The translations under genes and the position numbers were made by a program. From NCBI GenBank assembly GCA_934141445.1, contig CAKPCF010000017.1:1-34223 (forward strand): DNA of 34,223 nucleotides, given 5' to 3'. How positions within the stretch are numbered: the stretch's first letter is position 1; each line of letters opens with the position of its first letter. This DNA comes from an uncultured Clostridia bacterium. GTDB lineage: Bacteria > Bacillota > Clostridia > TANB77 > CAG-508. Positions 24,256-32,175 of this stretch are shown here, in pieces. The notes under the pieces were generated by a model, which was given only the letters and a program-made list of their open reading frames with translations, had not been told where the DNA came from and ran no database searches.

Positions 24256-24633
24256 CTATTTGTCTCCTTCTTCATTTTTCTTTAAATCTTTTGTAATATT
24301 TTTTAAAATTTCATCAATTCTAGAACCATATTCTAATGACTCATCAAATTCAAATATCAATTCTGGAGTTGTTCTTAAGTTTACTCTTTTTGCAACTTCA
24401 CTTCTAATATATCCACTTGATTGTTTAAGAATTTTAAGATTTTCTTTTTTGCTCTTTTCATTTATCATACTAACATATACTTTTGCAAATCTTAAATCAG
24501 GTGTTGTTTTAACTCCTGTTACACTTATAAGTCCTGTTAAATGAGGATTTTTTAATTCTAAAGAAATTATATTGCTAATTTCTTTTTTTAATTCCTCATC
24601 AACTTTATACATTCTATTACTCTTACTTGGCAT
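24256..24633 (-). CDS. rbfA: Ribosome-binding factor A
   Basis: This encodes 125 residues. RbfA helps mature the 30S subunit by binding near the 5' helix of 16S rRNA. The KH-like sequence ELKKEISNIISLELKNPHLT, then RFAKVYVSMINE and LRTTPELIFEFDESLEYGSR, is diagnostic. I place the start at ATG 24633 (MPSKSNRMYKVDEELKKE), in line with B. subtilis RbfA, although no strong Shine-Dalgarno is visible; an upstream in-frame ATG at 24654 and a downstream ATG at 24612 are alternatives. It lies between infB and nrnA. Confidence 0.92.
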   Translation of the reverse strand: MPSKSNRMYKVDEELKKEISNIISLELKNPHLTGLISVTGVKTTPDLRFAKVYVSMINEKSKKENLKILKQSSGYIRSEVAKRVNLRTTPELIFEFDESLEYGSRIDEILKNITKDLKKNEEGDK

Positions 24634-24662
24634 ATATTTACATATATAGAACATAATCTAAA

Positions 24663-24697
24663 TCTTAATATACTAGGAAGTTCCTAGTATATTAAGA
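24663..24697. other. 35-bp perfect palindrome in the infB-rbfA spacer
   Basis: Arms of 17 nt (24663-24679 and 24681-24697; centre CTAGGAA/TTCCTAG) around one base. There is no U-run, so it is not a standard terminator. It stands just upstream of rbfA, which lacks a clear RBS, and may be an RNA-processing or partial attenuation hairpin. The TAGGAA/TTCCTA arms recall the hairpin at 15148-15180. Confidence 0.6.
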
Positions 24698-24745
24698 CAA
24701 ATATTTTAATTATACTAGTTCTATATAATTTCTCCTTTCTTAGAA

Positions 24746-27601
24746 CTATTTTACTTCTTCCATAACATAAACTTCTAAAATATCATCTTCTTTTATGTCA
24801 TTGAATTTTTCAATTTGTAAACCACATTCATATCCTGTTGATACTTCTTTAACATCATCTTTAAATCTTTTTAAAGATATAAGTTTTCCATCATGTATAA
24901 CTATATTATCACGAATTATACGAATTCCAGCATTTCTAGAAACTTTACCACTAGTTACATAAGCACCAGCAATTGTTCCAACATTTGAAACTTTGAATGT
25001 TTGTCTTACTTGAGCTGTACCAATTACAACTTCTTTGTAAACTGGGTCTAGTAATCCCTTCATTGCAGCTTCAACATCATTTATTGCATCATAAATTACA
25101 GAATATGTTTTAATTTCAACTTTTTCTTTATCTGCTATTGATTTTGCAAGTAATCCAGGTCTTACATTAAATGCAATAATAATTGCATTTGATACTTTTG
25201 CAAGTGTTACATCTGATTCTGTAACTCCACCAACATTTGAATGAATTACTGATACTTTTACTTCATTATTAGATAGTTTTTCTAATGATTGTTTTAAAGC
25301 TTCAACAGAACCTTGAACATCTGCTTTTACAATTAAGTTCAATTGTTTTAAGTTTTCACTTTCAATCTTATTGAATAAATCATCTAATGTTACTGCACTA
25401 CTCTTTGAAAGTTCTTTTTCTCTTTCTTCAATTCTTCTCTTTTCAATTAAATGTTTAGCAGTTTTTTCATCTTTAACCTCATAGAATATATCTCCTGATT
25501 GAGGTACTGATGTTAGACCTGTAATTTCAACTGGTGTTGATGGTCCTGCTGATTTTACTTTTTTACCTTTATAGTCTTGCATTGTACGAATTCTACCAAT
25601 TGTTGAACCAACAATAATTGTATCTCCAACATCTAGTTTTCCTCTTTGTACAAGCATAGTTGCAACTGGTCCTTTATTCTTATCTAGTTTTGCTTCGATA
25701 ACAGTACCTTTTGCTTGTTTATTTGGATTAGCTTTTAACTCTAACATATCAGCTTCTAGTAATACCATTTCTAATAAGTTATCAATACCTTCATGCTTTT
25801 TAGCAGATATTGGAACATATATTGTAGAGCCACCCCATTCTTCTGGTACTAACTCATATTTCATCAATTCTTGTTGTACTTTTTCAAAGTTAGCATCTGG
25901 TAAATCCATCTTATTTACAGCAACTATAATTGGGATATTAGCTGCTTTAGCATGGTTAATAGCTTCAACAGTTTGAGGCATTACACCATCATTTGCTGCA
26001 ACAACTAGTATAGCAATATCTGTAATCATAGCACCTCTTGCACGCATACTTGTAAAAGCTTCGTGTCCTGGTGTATCTAAGAAAGTAATATCTCTTCCAT
26101 TTATTTTTACTTGATAAGCACCTATATGTTGTGTAATACCACCAGATTCACCTTCAATTACATTAGTGCTACGAATTGCATCTAATAAAGAAGTTTTTCC
26201 ATGATCTACGTGTCCCATTACAACTATAACAGGTGGTCTTGTTTGTAATTCTTCTTCTTTATCCTCTGTTTCATCGATTAAGATATCTTCATCTGTAACA
26301 ATATTTTTCTTTGTTGCATTTATTCCATATTCTTGAGCTATTAAATATGCTGTATCAAAATCTAATTCATTATTGATAGTAGCCATAATTCCTAAATTTA
26401 ATAATTTCTTAATTACATCACTACTTGTAATCTTCATTTCAGAAGCTAAGTCTTTTACTGTTATTGTTTCAGGAATTGTTATTTCTGTAAGTTTAAATAT
26501 TTTTTGCTTATTTCTCTTTTCATTTTTTTGAAGCTTCTTTTTACTTCTTCTACCTCTTTCTGTACTTAAATCATAATAGTCTAGCATGTCTCCTTCACTA
26601 AACATATTAGATAATTTATTTTGTTTCTTTAAACTCTTTAATTTTCCTGAATCAAAATCATTTGAATCATTTTTCTTTGTTTTTTTAGGTTTTTGTTCTT
26701 CTTGTTTTTGATTTTGTTTCATTTTTTCTTTGACTTTATTGCCATATTCCCTAACATTTTCTTTTTCAGGAATCTCTACTTCTATAATATCTTTAATCTT
26801 TCTTTCAATTCCTCTTTCATTGCTTCTCTCATTTAAATCACGTCTTTGACCATTTCTATTATCATTTCTGTTTTCATTTCTATTATCATTTCTGAAACCA
26901 TTATTTCTTCTTTGATTATTGAAGTTATTACCTTGTTCATTATTTTTATTATAACCATTATTATTTCTATTATAATTATTTCTATGAGAAAAACCATTAT
27001 CTCTTCTATCGTTATTGTAGTTTCTTTCTCCATTGTTATTTCTGTCATTATTGAAACTTCTGTCTCCATTATTATTTCTGTCATTGTTATAATTTCTTCC
27101 AAAGTTTCTGTTGTTTTGTGAGTAAGGTTGTTTTCTATCATCAAATCTTTTTTCTTCATTTCTTCTTTCTTCTGGTTTCTTCTCAGTTGTTTTTGTTTCT
27201 ATTTTTTCTTCACTCACTACAGTTTTAGGTTTTACTTCTGCTGTAACTTTTTCAATTACTTTTTCTTCAACTTTTTTAGTTTCTGTAGCTTTTTCTACTT
27301 TCTCTACTTTTTCAACTTTAACTTCTTTTTTCTCTACAACTTTTTCTTTTTTTGGTTCTTCTTTCTTTTTTAATCCAAATAATTCATCTACTGTTAATGG
27401 TTTTGTAGGTTTATTTCTATATACTATATTAAAATCCTTATTTCTATTTTTCTCTACAAATCCTACTTCTTTACTTCTTGCTTGTTCTCTTTTTCTTTTA
27501 TCTTCTTCTAATCTTTTTTGTTCTTCATCTTCATTTACGGTTACAGACCTTCTGATAATGAATGGTTGTTCTGAATTCTTTTTTTCTTTTTTATTTTCCA
27601 T
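24746..27601 (-). CDS. infB: Translation initiation factor IF-2
   Basis: This encodes 951 residues from ATG 27601 (MENKKEKKNSEQPF). An upstream TTG at 27631 is a second option because the nearest AAAGGAG is spaced too far from 27601. IF-2 is a GTPase that brings initiator tRNA to the 30S subunit. The first 380 or so residues are disordered: a Lys/Glu/Val segment, then an Asn/Arg/Gly-rich tract. An IF2_N domain follows (TVKDLASEMKITSSDVIKKL). The G domain has GHVDHGKT, GGITQHIG, DTPGHEAF, NKMD and SAKK. Beta-barrel and C-terminal domains complete it. Central gene of the operon, 14 bp after the ylxQ stop measured to the upstream TTG. Confidence 0.97.
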   Translation of the reverse strand: MENKKEKKNSEQPFIIRRSVTVNEDEEQKRLEEDKRKREQARSKEVGFVEKNRNKDFNIVYRNKPTKPLTVDELFGLKKKEEPKKEKVVEKKEVKVEKVEKVEKATETKKVEEKVIEKVTAEVKPKTVVSEEKIETKTTEKKPEERRNEEKRFDDRKQPYSQNNRNFGRNYNNDRNNNGDRSFNNDRNNNGERNYNNDRRDNGFSHRNNYNRNNNGYNKNNEQGNNFNNQRRNNGFRNDNRNENRNDNRNGQRRDLNERSNERGIERKIKDIIEVEIPEKENVREYGNKVKEKMKQNQKQEEQKPKKTKKNDSNDFDSGKLKSLKKQNKLSNMFSEGDMLDYYDLSTERGRRSKKKLQKNEKRNKQKIFKLTEITIPETITVKDLASEMKITSSDVIKKLLNLGIMATINNELDFDTAYLIAQEYGINATKKNIVTDEDILIDETEDKEEELQTRPPVIVVMGHVDHGKTSLLDAIRSTNVIEGESGGITQHIGAYQVKINGRDITFLDTPGHEAFTSMRARGAMITDIAILVVAANDGVMPQTVEAINHAKAANIPIIVAVNKMDLPDANFEKVQQELMKYELVPEEWGGSTIYVPISAKKHEGIDNLLEMVLLEADMLELKANPNKQAKGTVIEAKLDKNKGPVATMLVQRGKLDVGDTIIVGSTIGRIRTMQDYKGKKVKSAGPSTPVEITGLTSVPQSGDIFYEVKDEKTAKHLIEKRRIEEREKELSKSSAVTLDDLFNKIESENLKQLNLIVKADVQGSVEALKQSLEKLSNNEVKVSVIHSNVGGVTESDVTLAKVSNAIIIAFNVRPGLLAKSIADKEKVEIKTYSVIYDAINDVEAAMKGLLDPVYKEVVIGTAQVRQTFKVSNVGTIAGAYVTSGKVSRNAGIRIIRDNIVIHDGKLISLKRFKDDVKEVSTGYECGLQIEKFNDIKEDDILEVYVMEEVK
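26840..27115 (-). repeat. Low-complexity repeats in infB (Asn/Arg/Gly-rich tract)
   Basis: Near-tandem units encoding NDRNNNGDRSFN, NDRNNNGERNYN and NENRNDNRN. The tract is disordered and lies before the IF2_N domain. Such tracts vary in length between strains of the same species. Confidence 0.7.
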
Positions 27602-27644
27602 AGACTCTGTTCTTGAAACTCCTTTAATCAAATTTTCTAACTTA

Positions 27645-27953
27645 TTATTCTTCTCTTATGTATTTACTTTTAATAGCTTCAGCAAAGTTTTTATCTTCAA
27701 TTGCAATTATTGCTTTATTTACTTTTCCTATTGCTTTACTATTATCAAAAATTGTTCCGAAAATTATATATGGTACATTATTTTTTTGAGCAATATCTAA
27801 TATTTTCTTTTTACTTTTTTCTGAAGTATCTTCTGCAATGATAAGTAATTTTACTTTTCTTTTTGATATTTTTTCCAATACTGCTTCTGTTCCAAATGAA
27901 ATCTTTCCAGCTCTCGTACAAAGACCTAATAAACCATATATTTTATTTTCCAT
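27645..27953 (-). CDS. ylxQ: L7Ae-family RNA-binding protein (YlxQ)
   Basis: This encodes 102 residues, a small L7Ae/L30e-fold protein that binds kink-turn RNA. Features: LLGLCTRAGKISFGTEAVLEK near the N-terminus, KLLIIAEDTSEKSKKKIL, and NNVPYIIFGT with IGKVNKAIIAI, all typical. The start overlaps the 3' end of ylxR by 11 bp, indicating translational coupling. The nusA-ylxR-ylxQ-infB order is conserved across Firmicutes. Confidence 0.9.
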   Translation of the reverse strand: MENKIYGLLGLCTRAGKISFGTEAVLEKISKRKVKLLIIAEDTSEKSKKKILDIAQKNNVPYIIFGTIFDNSKAIGKVNKAIIAIEDKNFAEAIKSKYIREE

Positions 27954-28212
27954 TGATTGTACCTCTTATTTCTTCGTAAAACTCATTTTGAACAGGAATT
28001 TCTAAAGTTCTTTCTAATCTTTTTGACTTTATAATCTTATTTAAGCATTCCTCTTTTTTACAAATGTATGCCCCTCTACCATTTTTCTTTCCTGTTAAAT
28101 CTATTTCTATATTTCCTTCAACTGTTCTAACAATTCTTAATAAATCCTTTTTTTCTCTTTGTTCATTGCAAGAAATACATCTTCTTAATGGTTGTTTTTT
28201 CAAGTTTTTCAC
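27943..28212 (-). CDS. ylxR: YlxR family protein (DUF448)
   Basis: This encodes 89 residues. Features: PLRRCISCNEQREKKDLLRIVR near the N-terminus, and KKNGRGAYICKKEECLNK, the family core with paired cysteines and a basic surface suited to nucleic-acid binding. Work on the B. subtilis homologue suggests a nucleoid-associated regulatory role. It lies between nusA (20 bp) and ylxQ (overlap 11 bp). Confidence 0.92.
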   Translation of the reverse strand: MKNLKKQPLRRCISCNEQREKKDLLRIVRTVEGNIEIDLTGKKNGRGAYICKKEECLNKIIKSKRLERTLEIPVQNEFYEEIRGTINGK

Positions 28213-28232
28213 TCTCCTAAATAATATAAATA

Positions 28233-29330
28233 TTATTCTTCAACATTCTCATTTTCTTCATTAGCTTTTTGAGCTAACATTTCTCTAAATTGTGTTTCTG
28301 ATTTAATATCTATTTTCCAATTAGTTAATTTTGCCGCTAATCTTGCATTTTGTCCAGATTTACCTATTGCTAATGATAATTGATCATCTGGTACTATAAC
28401 TTGTGCAAATTTTTCCTCTTCTTTTGCATCAACTGCCATAACTTGTGCTGGTAATAATGCAGCAGCAATATATATTGATGGATCTTCATTCCACTCAATA
28501 ACATCAATTTTTTCACCATGTAATTCATTGATAATATTTTGAATTCTTACACCTTTTTGTCCAACACAAGAACCTACTGGATCTATATTTTCATTTTTTG
28601 AATAAACTGCAACTTTACTTCTTGAACCAGCATCTCTTGAAACACTTTTAATTTCGATTAGACCTTCATAAATTTCTGGTATTTCAAATTCAAATAATTT
28701 TCTTACAAAATCAGGATGACTTCTTGAAACTATTACTTGTGGATTGCCTTTTATTTCTTTTTTTACAGATACAACATATCCTCTAATTTTATCATTTACT
28801 TTATAATGTTCTGTTGGCACTTGCTCTTTTGCTGTCATTATACCTTCTAATTTTCCTAAGTCTAAAACAACTAATCCATCATCTACTTTTTGAATAATAC
28901 CTGTAACAATTTCACCTGTTTTATCATGATATTCATTATATATGATATCTCTTTCTGCTTCTCTTATTTTTTGTACTACAACTTGTTTTGCTGTTTGTGC
29001 TGCAATTCTTCCGAAATCTTTTGGTACAATTTCTAAATCAACTGTTTCGCCAATTTGAGCTTCAGGATTTATTTGTCTAGCTTCATCAATTCCTATTTCC
29101 AATAATGGATCTTCTGATTTTTCAACAACTTCTCTTACAGAATAAATATGAATATCTCCTGTTTCTTGATTGATTGTAACTTTAACATTATCAACTGAAT
29201 CAAAGTTTTTCTTGTATGCTGAAACTAAAGCTCCTTCTAGTGATTCAATAAGATAATCTTTTTTTATTCCCCTTTCTTTTTCTAGTTCGTCCATTGCTCC
29301 AATTAGTTCTTTAACATCAATGTTCTTCAT
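28233..29330 (-). CDS. nusA: Transcription termination/antitermination factor NusA
   Basis: This encodes 365 residues. NusA binds RNA polymerase and nascent RNA to modulate pausing, termination and antitermination. An N-terminal polymerase-binding domain (1-125) is followed by an S1 domain (GEIVTGIIQKVDDGLVVLDLG) and two KH domains (DPVGSCVGQKGVRIQNI and LSLAIGKSGQNARLAAKLTNW). No C-terminal acidic repeats, normal for Firmicutes. I choose ATG 29330 (MKNIDVKELIGAMDEL), with GGAGG 11 nt upstream; the ATG at 29354 lies inside rimP and lacks an RBS. Confidence 0.96.
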   Translation of the reverse strand: MKNIDVKELIGAMDELEKERGIKKDYLIESLEGALVSAYKKNFDSVDNVKVTINQETGDIHIYSVREVVEKSEDPLLEIGIDEARQINPEAQIGETVDLEIVPKDFGRIAAQTAKQVVVQKIREAERDIIYNEYHDKTGEIVTGIIQKVDDGLVVLDLGKLEGIMTAKEQVPTEHYKVNDKIRGYVVSVKKEIKGNPQVIVSRSHPDFVRKLFEFEIPEIYEGLIEIKSVSRDAGSRSKVAVYSKNENIDPVGSCVGQKGVRIQNIINELHGEKIDVIEWNEDPSIYIAAALLPAQVMAVDAKEEEKFAQVIVPDDQLSLAIGKSGQNARLAAKLTNWKIDIKSETQFREMLAQKANEENENVEE

Positions 29331-29347
29331 TTTTCTAAATTCCTCCC

Positions 29348-29809
29348 TTACCATTCATATATAGTCTTTGCTAATGCTATATTTTTTAAATCTATATTGA
29401 TATTTTTATTATCCATCACTAATATAATTTCATTATCATTATATTCTTTCAAAACACCAATTAACTCTTTTTCTTTGTCAATTGCTTTAAATAGTTTTAC
29501 GCTTATTTCATTTCCTATTTGTTTTAAGAAATGTTCTTTTTTTCTTAAAACTCTCTCTAAACCTGGTGAAGAAACTTCTAAATAATATTGTTCTTTTATG
29601 TAATCTTCTTCATCTAATATATCTGTAATAGCATTATTCACTATTTCACAATCATTTATGTCTATAGTTCCATCTTTATCAATAATAATTCTTAAGTAAT
29701 AATCCTTTCCTTCTTTCACATATTGAACATCATATAATTCATAGTTCAAATTCTCAATAATTGGCTTTAGTTTGCTTTCAACTTTATTTTCAATGCTATT
29801 TGTAGCCAC
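29348..29809 (-). CDS. rimP: Ribosome maturation factor RimP
   Basis: This encodes 153 residues and is needed for 30S maturation. Typical sequence: LYDVQYVKEGKDYYLRIIIDKDGTIDINDCEIVN in the N-terminal domain, YYLEVSSPGLERVLRKKEHF, and an SH3-like C-terminal domain ending LKNIALAKTIYEW. First gene of the operon. It is preceded by a strong leader hairpin (29843-29868) and a promoter at 29894-29922. Confidence 0.95.
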   Translation of the reverse strand: MATNSIENKVESKLKPIIENLNYELYDVQYVKEGKDYYLRIIIDKDGTIDINDCEIVNNAITDILDEEDYIKEQYYLEVSSPGLERVLRKKEHFLKQIGNEISVKLFKAIDKEKELIGVLKEYNDNEIILVMDNKNINIDLKNIALAKTIYEW

Positions 29810-29842
29810 AGATACACCTCCTACTAACCAGTTTTACAAAAT

Positions 29843-29868
29843 GAAGAGTGGGATAATTCCCACTCTTC
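29843..29868 (-). promoter_or_regulatory. Strong hairpin in the leader of the rimP-nusA-infB operon
   Basis: Perfect 11-bp stem GAAGAGTGGGA/TCCCACTCTTC with loop ATTA. GC-rich compared with its surroundings. No U-run follows on the minus strand. NusA often autoregulates this operon, so it could be an attenuation, pausing or RNA-stability element. Confidence 0.6.
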
Positions 29869-29893
29869 GTGTAAACATTTTTAAGATATTTAT

Positions 29894-29922
29894 ATTTTAC
29901 CATTAAAATCAAGTAATTGCAA
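29894..29922 (-). promoter_or_regulatory. Promoter of the rimP-nusA-infB operon
   Basis: Minus strand: TTGCAA (29922-29917), 17-bp spacer, TAAAAT (29899-29894) with a TGG extended -10. Confidence 0.75.
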
Positions 29923-29997
29923 GTGTTTTTTTATTTTTATTGCATTTAACTTTTCACTTGACGATTTTAGTATATTATCCTATTTAATTTTAAAAAT

Positions 29998-32031
29998 TCA
30001 ATCTAATATAGCTGAAGTATCTACATATTCTATAATTCTGTTAATTTCATTTGTCATTGTGTCTTGATATACTGGCTCACTTTCTTCTTCTGGCAAATCA
30101 TAACCATATTTATTTAAGAAGCGATATGTTTCTATTTCTATTAGTTCTTGTTTTGTAACTTTCTTCAAATCAATTGGTAAATTTTTAGCTTCTTTCTTTT
30201 CTATTATTTCCTGTACTTTACTATCTGAAATAACAAAATTTTTCTTTAATTCTTGCTCTAAAGCAATTAAATCGGCTACATCATCCTCAACTAATTCATC
30301 ATCTTCATTATCATTTCTAAACATTTCAATTTCTGCTACAAGCTCATGAATACTATAATTTTTAGATAATTCTAATTTTTTTGAAAGAGTTTTTCTTATT
30401 GCATTTTGTCTCACTTCTATTTGCTCTAACATATATTCATCAATTTTATTTCTTCCAGTAAACATACCTATAATTCGCTTTATCGCACTCTTCTCTTCTA
30501 TAATCTCTATATCATCTTTTAATTTTTTTAGTTCAGCCTCGCCCCTAATATTTAATATAGTTTGAGCTATGCCACGCTTTAATTCATTTTCTTCAACTAT
30601 AGCCATCTCATCAAATCTAGTTATTCTAGATTTTCCAATAAGCGTTTTGGGATTATTCAAGTAATTCATTAAAGTACTTATTTGAATATTGATTTTTGAA
30701 ATTTCTAATAATTTTTGGTCTAATATTATTCTATCAACTTTTTCACAAACTTCATTGACTTTTTCTTGTATTGCTATTATCTTTTCTTTCAATTCCTCTG
30801 CTATTTTTTTCATTTCAAAACAATTATTTAAAGCAGAATATGTTGTTCCTAGATTTCCAGCAATCTTTGCATAACTTTGTTGTTTTGATATAAGTATTTC
30901 TATCTCTTCTATAATATTTTGGACAGAAATCAAATTTTCTTCGCATTCTTCTTTTACCATATTAGTAATTTCTTCTAAATTTTTCTCATCTTTTTCTTCC
31001 TGTTTTTTCTTAATCTCAGCTTCTAATTTTTCCATTTTAGAATTATTTATATCATTTGCAACCTTTGCTTTAGCTTGATATTGCTCTTCAAGTTCTTTAC
31101 ATTCAGACATCAAATATACAGCAAGAGATTTCTTCCAATTAGTTATAAACTCACTCTCATCTCTTCTTTTTTTGAATACAGTAGTTGCATTTTCTTTTAA
31201 ATTATCTAGTTCCATATTGACTCTATCAATATTCTCTAGCTCTTCTGTTTTCTCTTTTTCTGAAATTCCAACTTGCTCTTTTTTTTCTAATTCACTCTCG
31301 TATTTGCTAACAAGCTGTTCAAGCTTTCTAACATTTTCATAATTACTTTTATTAGTTTTTTCAAGCTCTACACATTTTTTTATTTTTTCATTTATTAAAT
31401 CAGCATTTGTAACAAGATATGTATATAATCCTGTTTTTTCAATTTCATTCATTTTAACTAATTCTTGTTTTTCTATGTATAGATTATATATTTTTAAAAC
31501 TTTTCCATTTGCTAATTCTTTTTGACCAGCTTCTTCAATTTTCTTTAACTTTGTAAATGGAGAAATTATGATTTCTTCTTCAACAGTTGTATTTCCAAGA
31601 ACATTTTCAAGTTCAATATATGGTATATTTCTATCACCAATTATATTTATGAGAACTGGCATATCATATTTGTTGCTTTCCATCAATTCAATCTTTTCTT
31701 TATGTGCTGTTGCAAAAATAAATTTATCTATATAAACTTCATTTTTTATTTTATTCACTTCTTCAAGACTAGTGTATTTAGAAAAGCTCCAATCTTTTTT
31801 GTCAATTTTTTTATAATACATTTTCAAAATTATTGAATATACATTTTTTAGAGTTTGTATATTTTTTATAACATTCATCTTGCTATATAAATTTTCATCT
31901 TTTTCATTGTCCGAAAATTGCTTAATATCAATTTCAGCATCACTCACAAGCATCATATTTATAATATTTTTTGAAAATGTTTTATATAGTCTTAATACTT
32001 CAATTTCTTCATTTGTTAAATCTTTTTCCAT
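29998..32031 (-). CDS. Large coiled-coil protein with an ADP-ribosyltransferase-like N-terminal region
   Basis: This encodes 677 residues. I choose ATG 32031 (MEKDLTNEEIEVLRLYKTFS) because GAGGTGA lies 8 nt upstream. I cannot assign a family firmly. Residues of about 95-165 read VYIDKFIFATAHKE, VLINIIGDRNIPYIELENVL, then EEEIIISPFTKLKKIEE. This order (an STS-like strand, then an ExE-like strand followed by PFT) resembles the ADP-ribosyltransferase toxin fold, but the STS serine and an upstream catalytic Arg are not evident, so it may be inactive or unrelated. From about 175 to 600 the protein is mostly long charged coiled coil. No signal peptide or membrane segment. It has its own promoter; the next gene rightward is an LRR protein with its own terminator. 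Confidence 0.8.
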   Translation of the reverse strand: MEKDLTNEEIEVLRLYKTFSKNIINMMLVSDAEIDIKQFSDNEKDENLYSKMNVIKNIQTLKNVYSIILKMYYKKIDKKDWSFSKYTSLEEVNKIKNEVYIDKFIFATAHKEKIELMESNKYDMPVLINIIGDRNIPYIELENVLGNTTVEEEIIISPFTKLKKIEEAGQKELANGKVLKIYNLYIEKQELVKMNEIEKTGLYTYLVTNADLINEKIKKCVELEKTNKSNYENVRKLEQLVSKYESELEKKEQVGISEKEKTEELENIDRVNMELDNLKENATTVFKKRRDESEFITNWKKSLAVYLMSECKELEEQYQAKAKVANDINNSKMEKLEAEIKKKQEEKDEKNLEEITNMVKEECEENLISVQNIIEEIEILISKQQSYAKIAGNLGTTYSALNNCFEMKKIAEELKEKIIAIQEKVNEVCEKVDRIILDQKLLEISKINIQISTLMNYLNNPKTLIGKSRITRFDEMAIVEENELKRGIAQTILNIRGEAELKKLKDDIEIIEEKSAIKRIIGMFTGRNKIDEYMLEQIEVRQNAIRKTLSKKLELSKNYSIHELVAEIEMFRNDNEDDELVEDDVADLIALEQELKKNFVISDSKVQEIIEKKEAKNLPIDLKKVTKQELIEIETYRFLNKYGYDLPEEESEPVYQDTMTNEINRIIEYVDTSAILD

Positions 32032-32063
32032 ATATGAAATCACCTCATATTTTATTCGGTATA

Positions 32064-32092
32064 ATTTTATCATTTATATATTTTTTTTGCAA
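32064..32092 (-). promoter_or_regulatory. Promoter of the coiled-coil protein gene
   Basis: Minus strand: TTGCAA (32092-32087), 17-bp spacer, TAAAAT (32069-32064). It has the same two boxes and spacing as the rimP promoter. Confidence 0.7.
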
Positions 32093-32111
32093 CAAATTCA
32101 TAACAATTTAT

Positions 32112-32157
32112 AAAATAAAAAGAATTCCAGTAAAATTAAACACTGAAACTCTTTTTT
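32112..32157 (-). terminator. Terminator of the right-edge LRR gene
   Basis: Stem AGAGTTTCAGT/ACTGGAATTCT (G-U pairs allowed) with a TTTTTATTTTA tail on the minus strand, about 20-60 nt after the LRR stop codon. Confidence 0.75.
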
Positions 32158-32175
32158 TATATTATTATTATTTTT

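Noticed and set aside
26840..27115. Tandem-repeat or CRISPR-like region within infB, and overlapping open frames on both strands
   Set aside because: The repeats encode the Asn/Arg-rich disordered segment of IF-2; the other-frame ORFs are by-products of low complexity.
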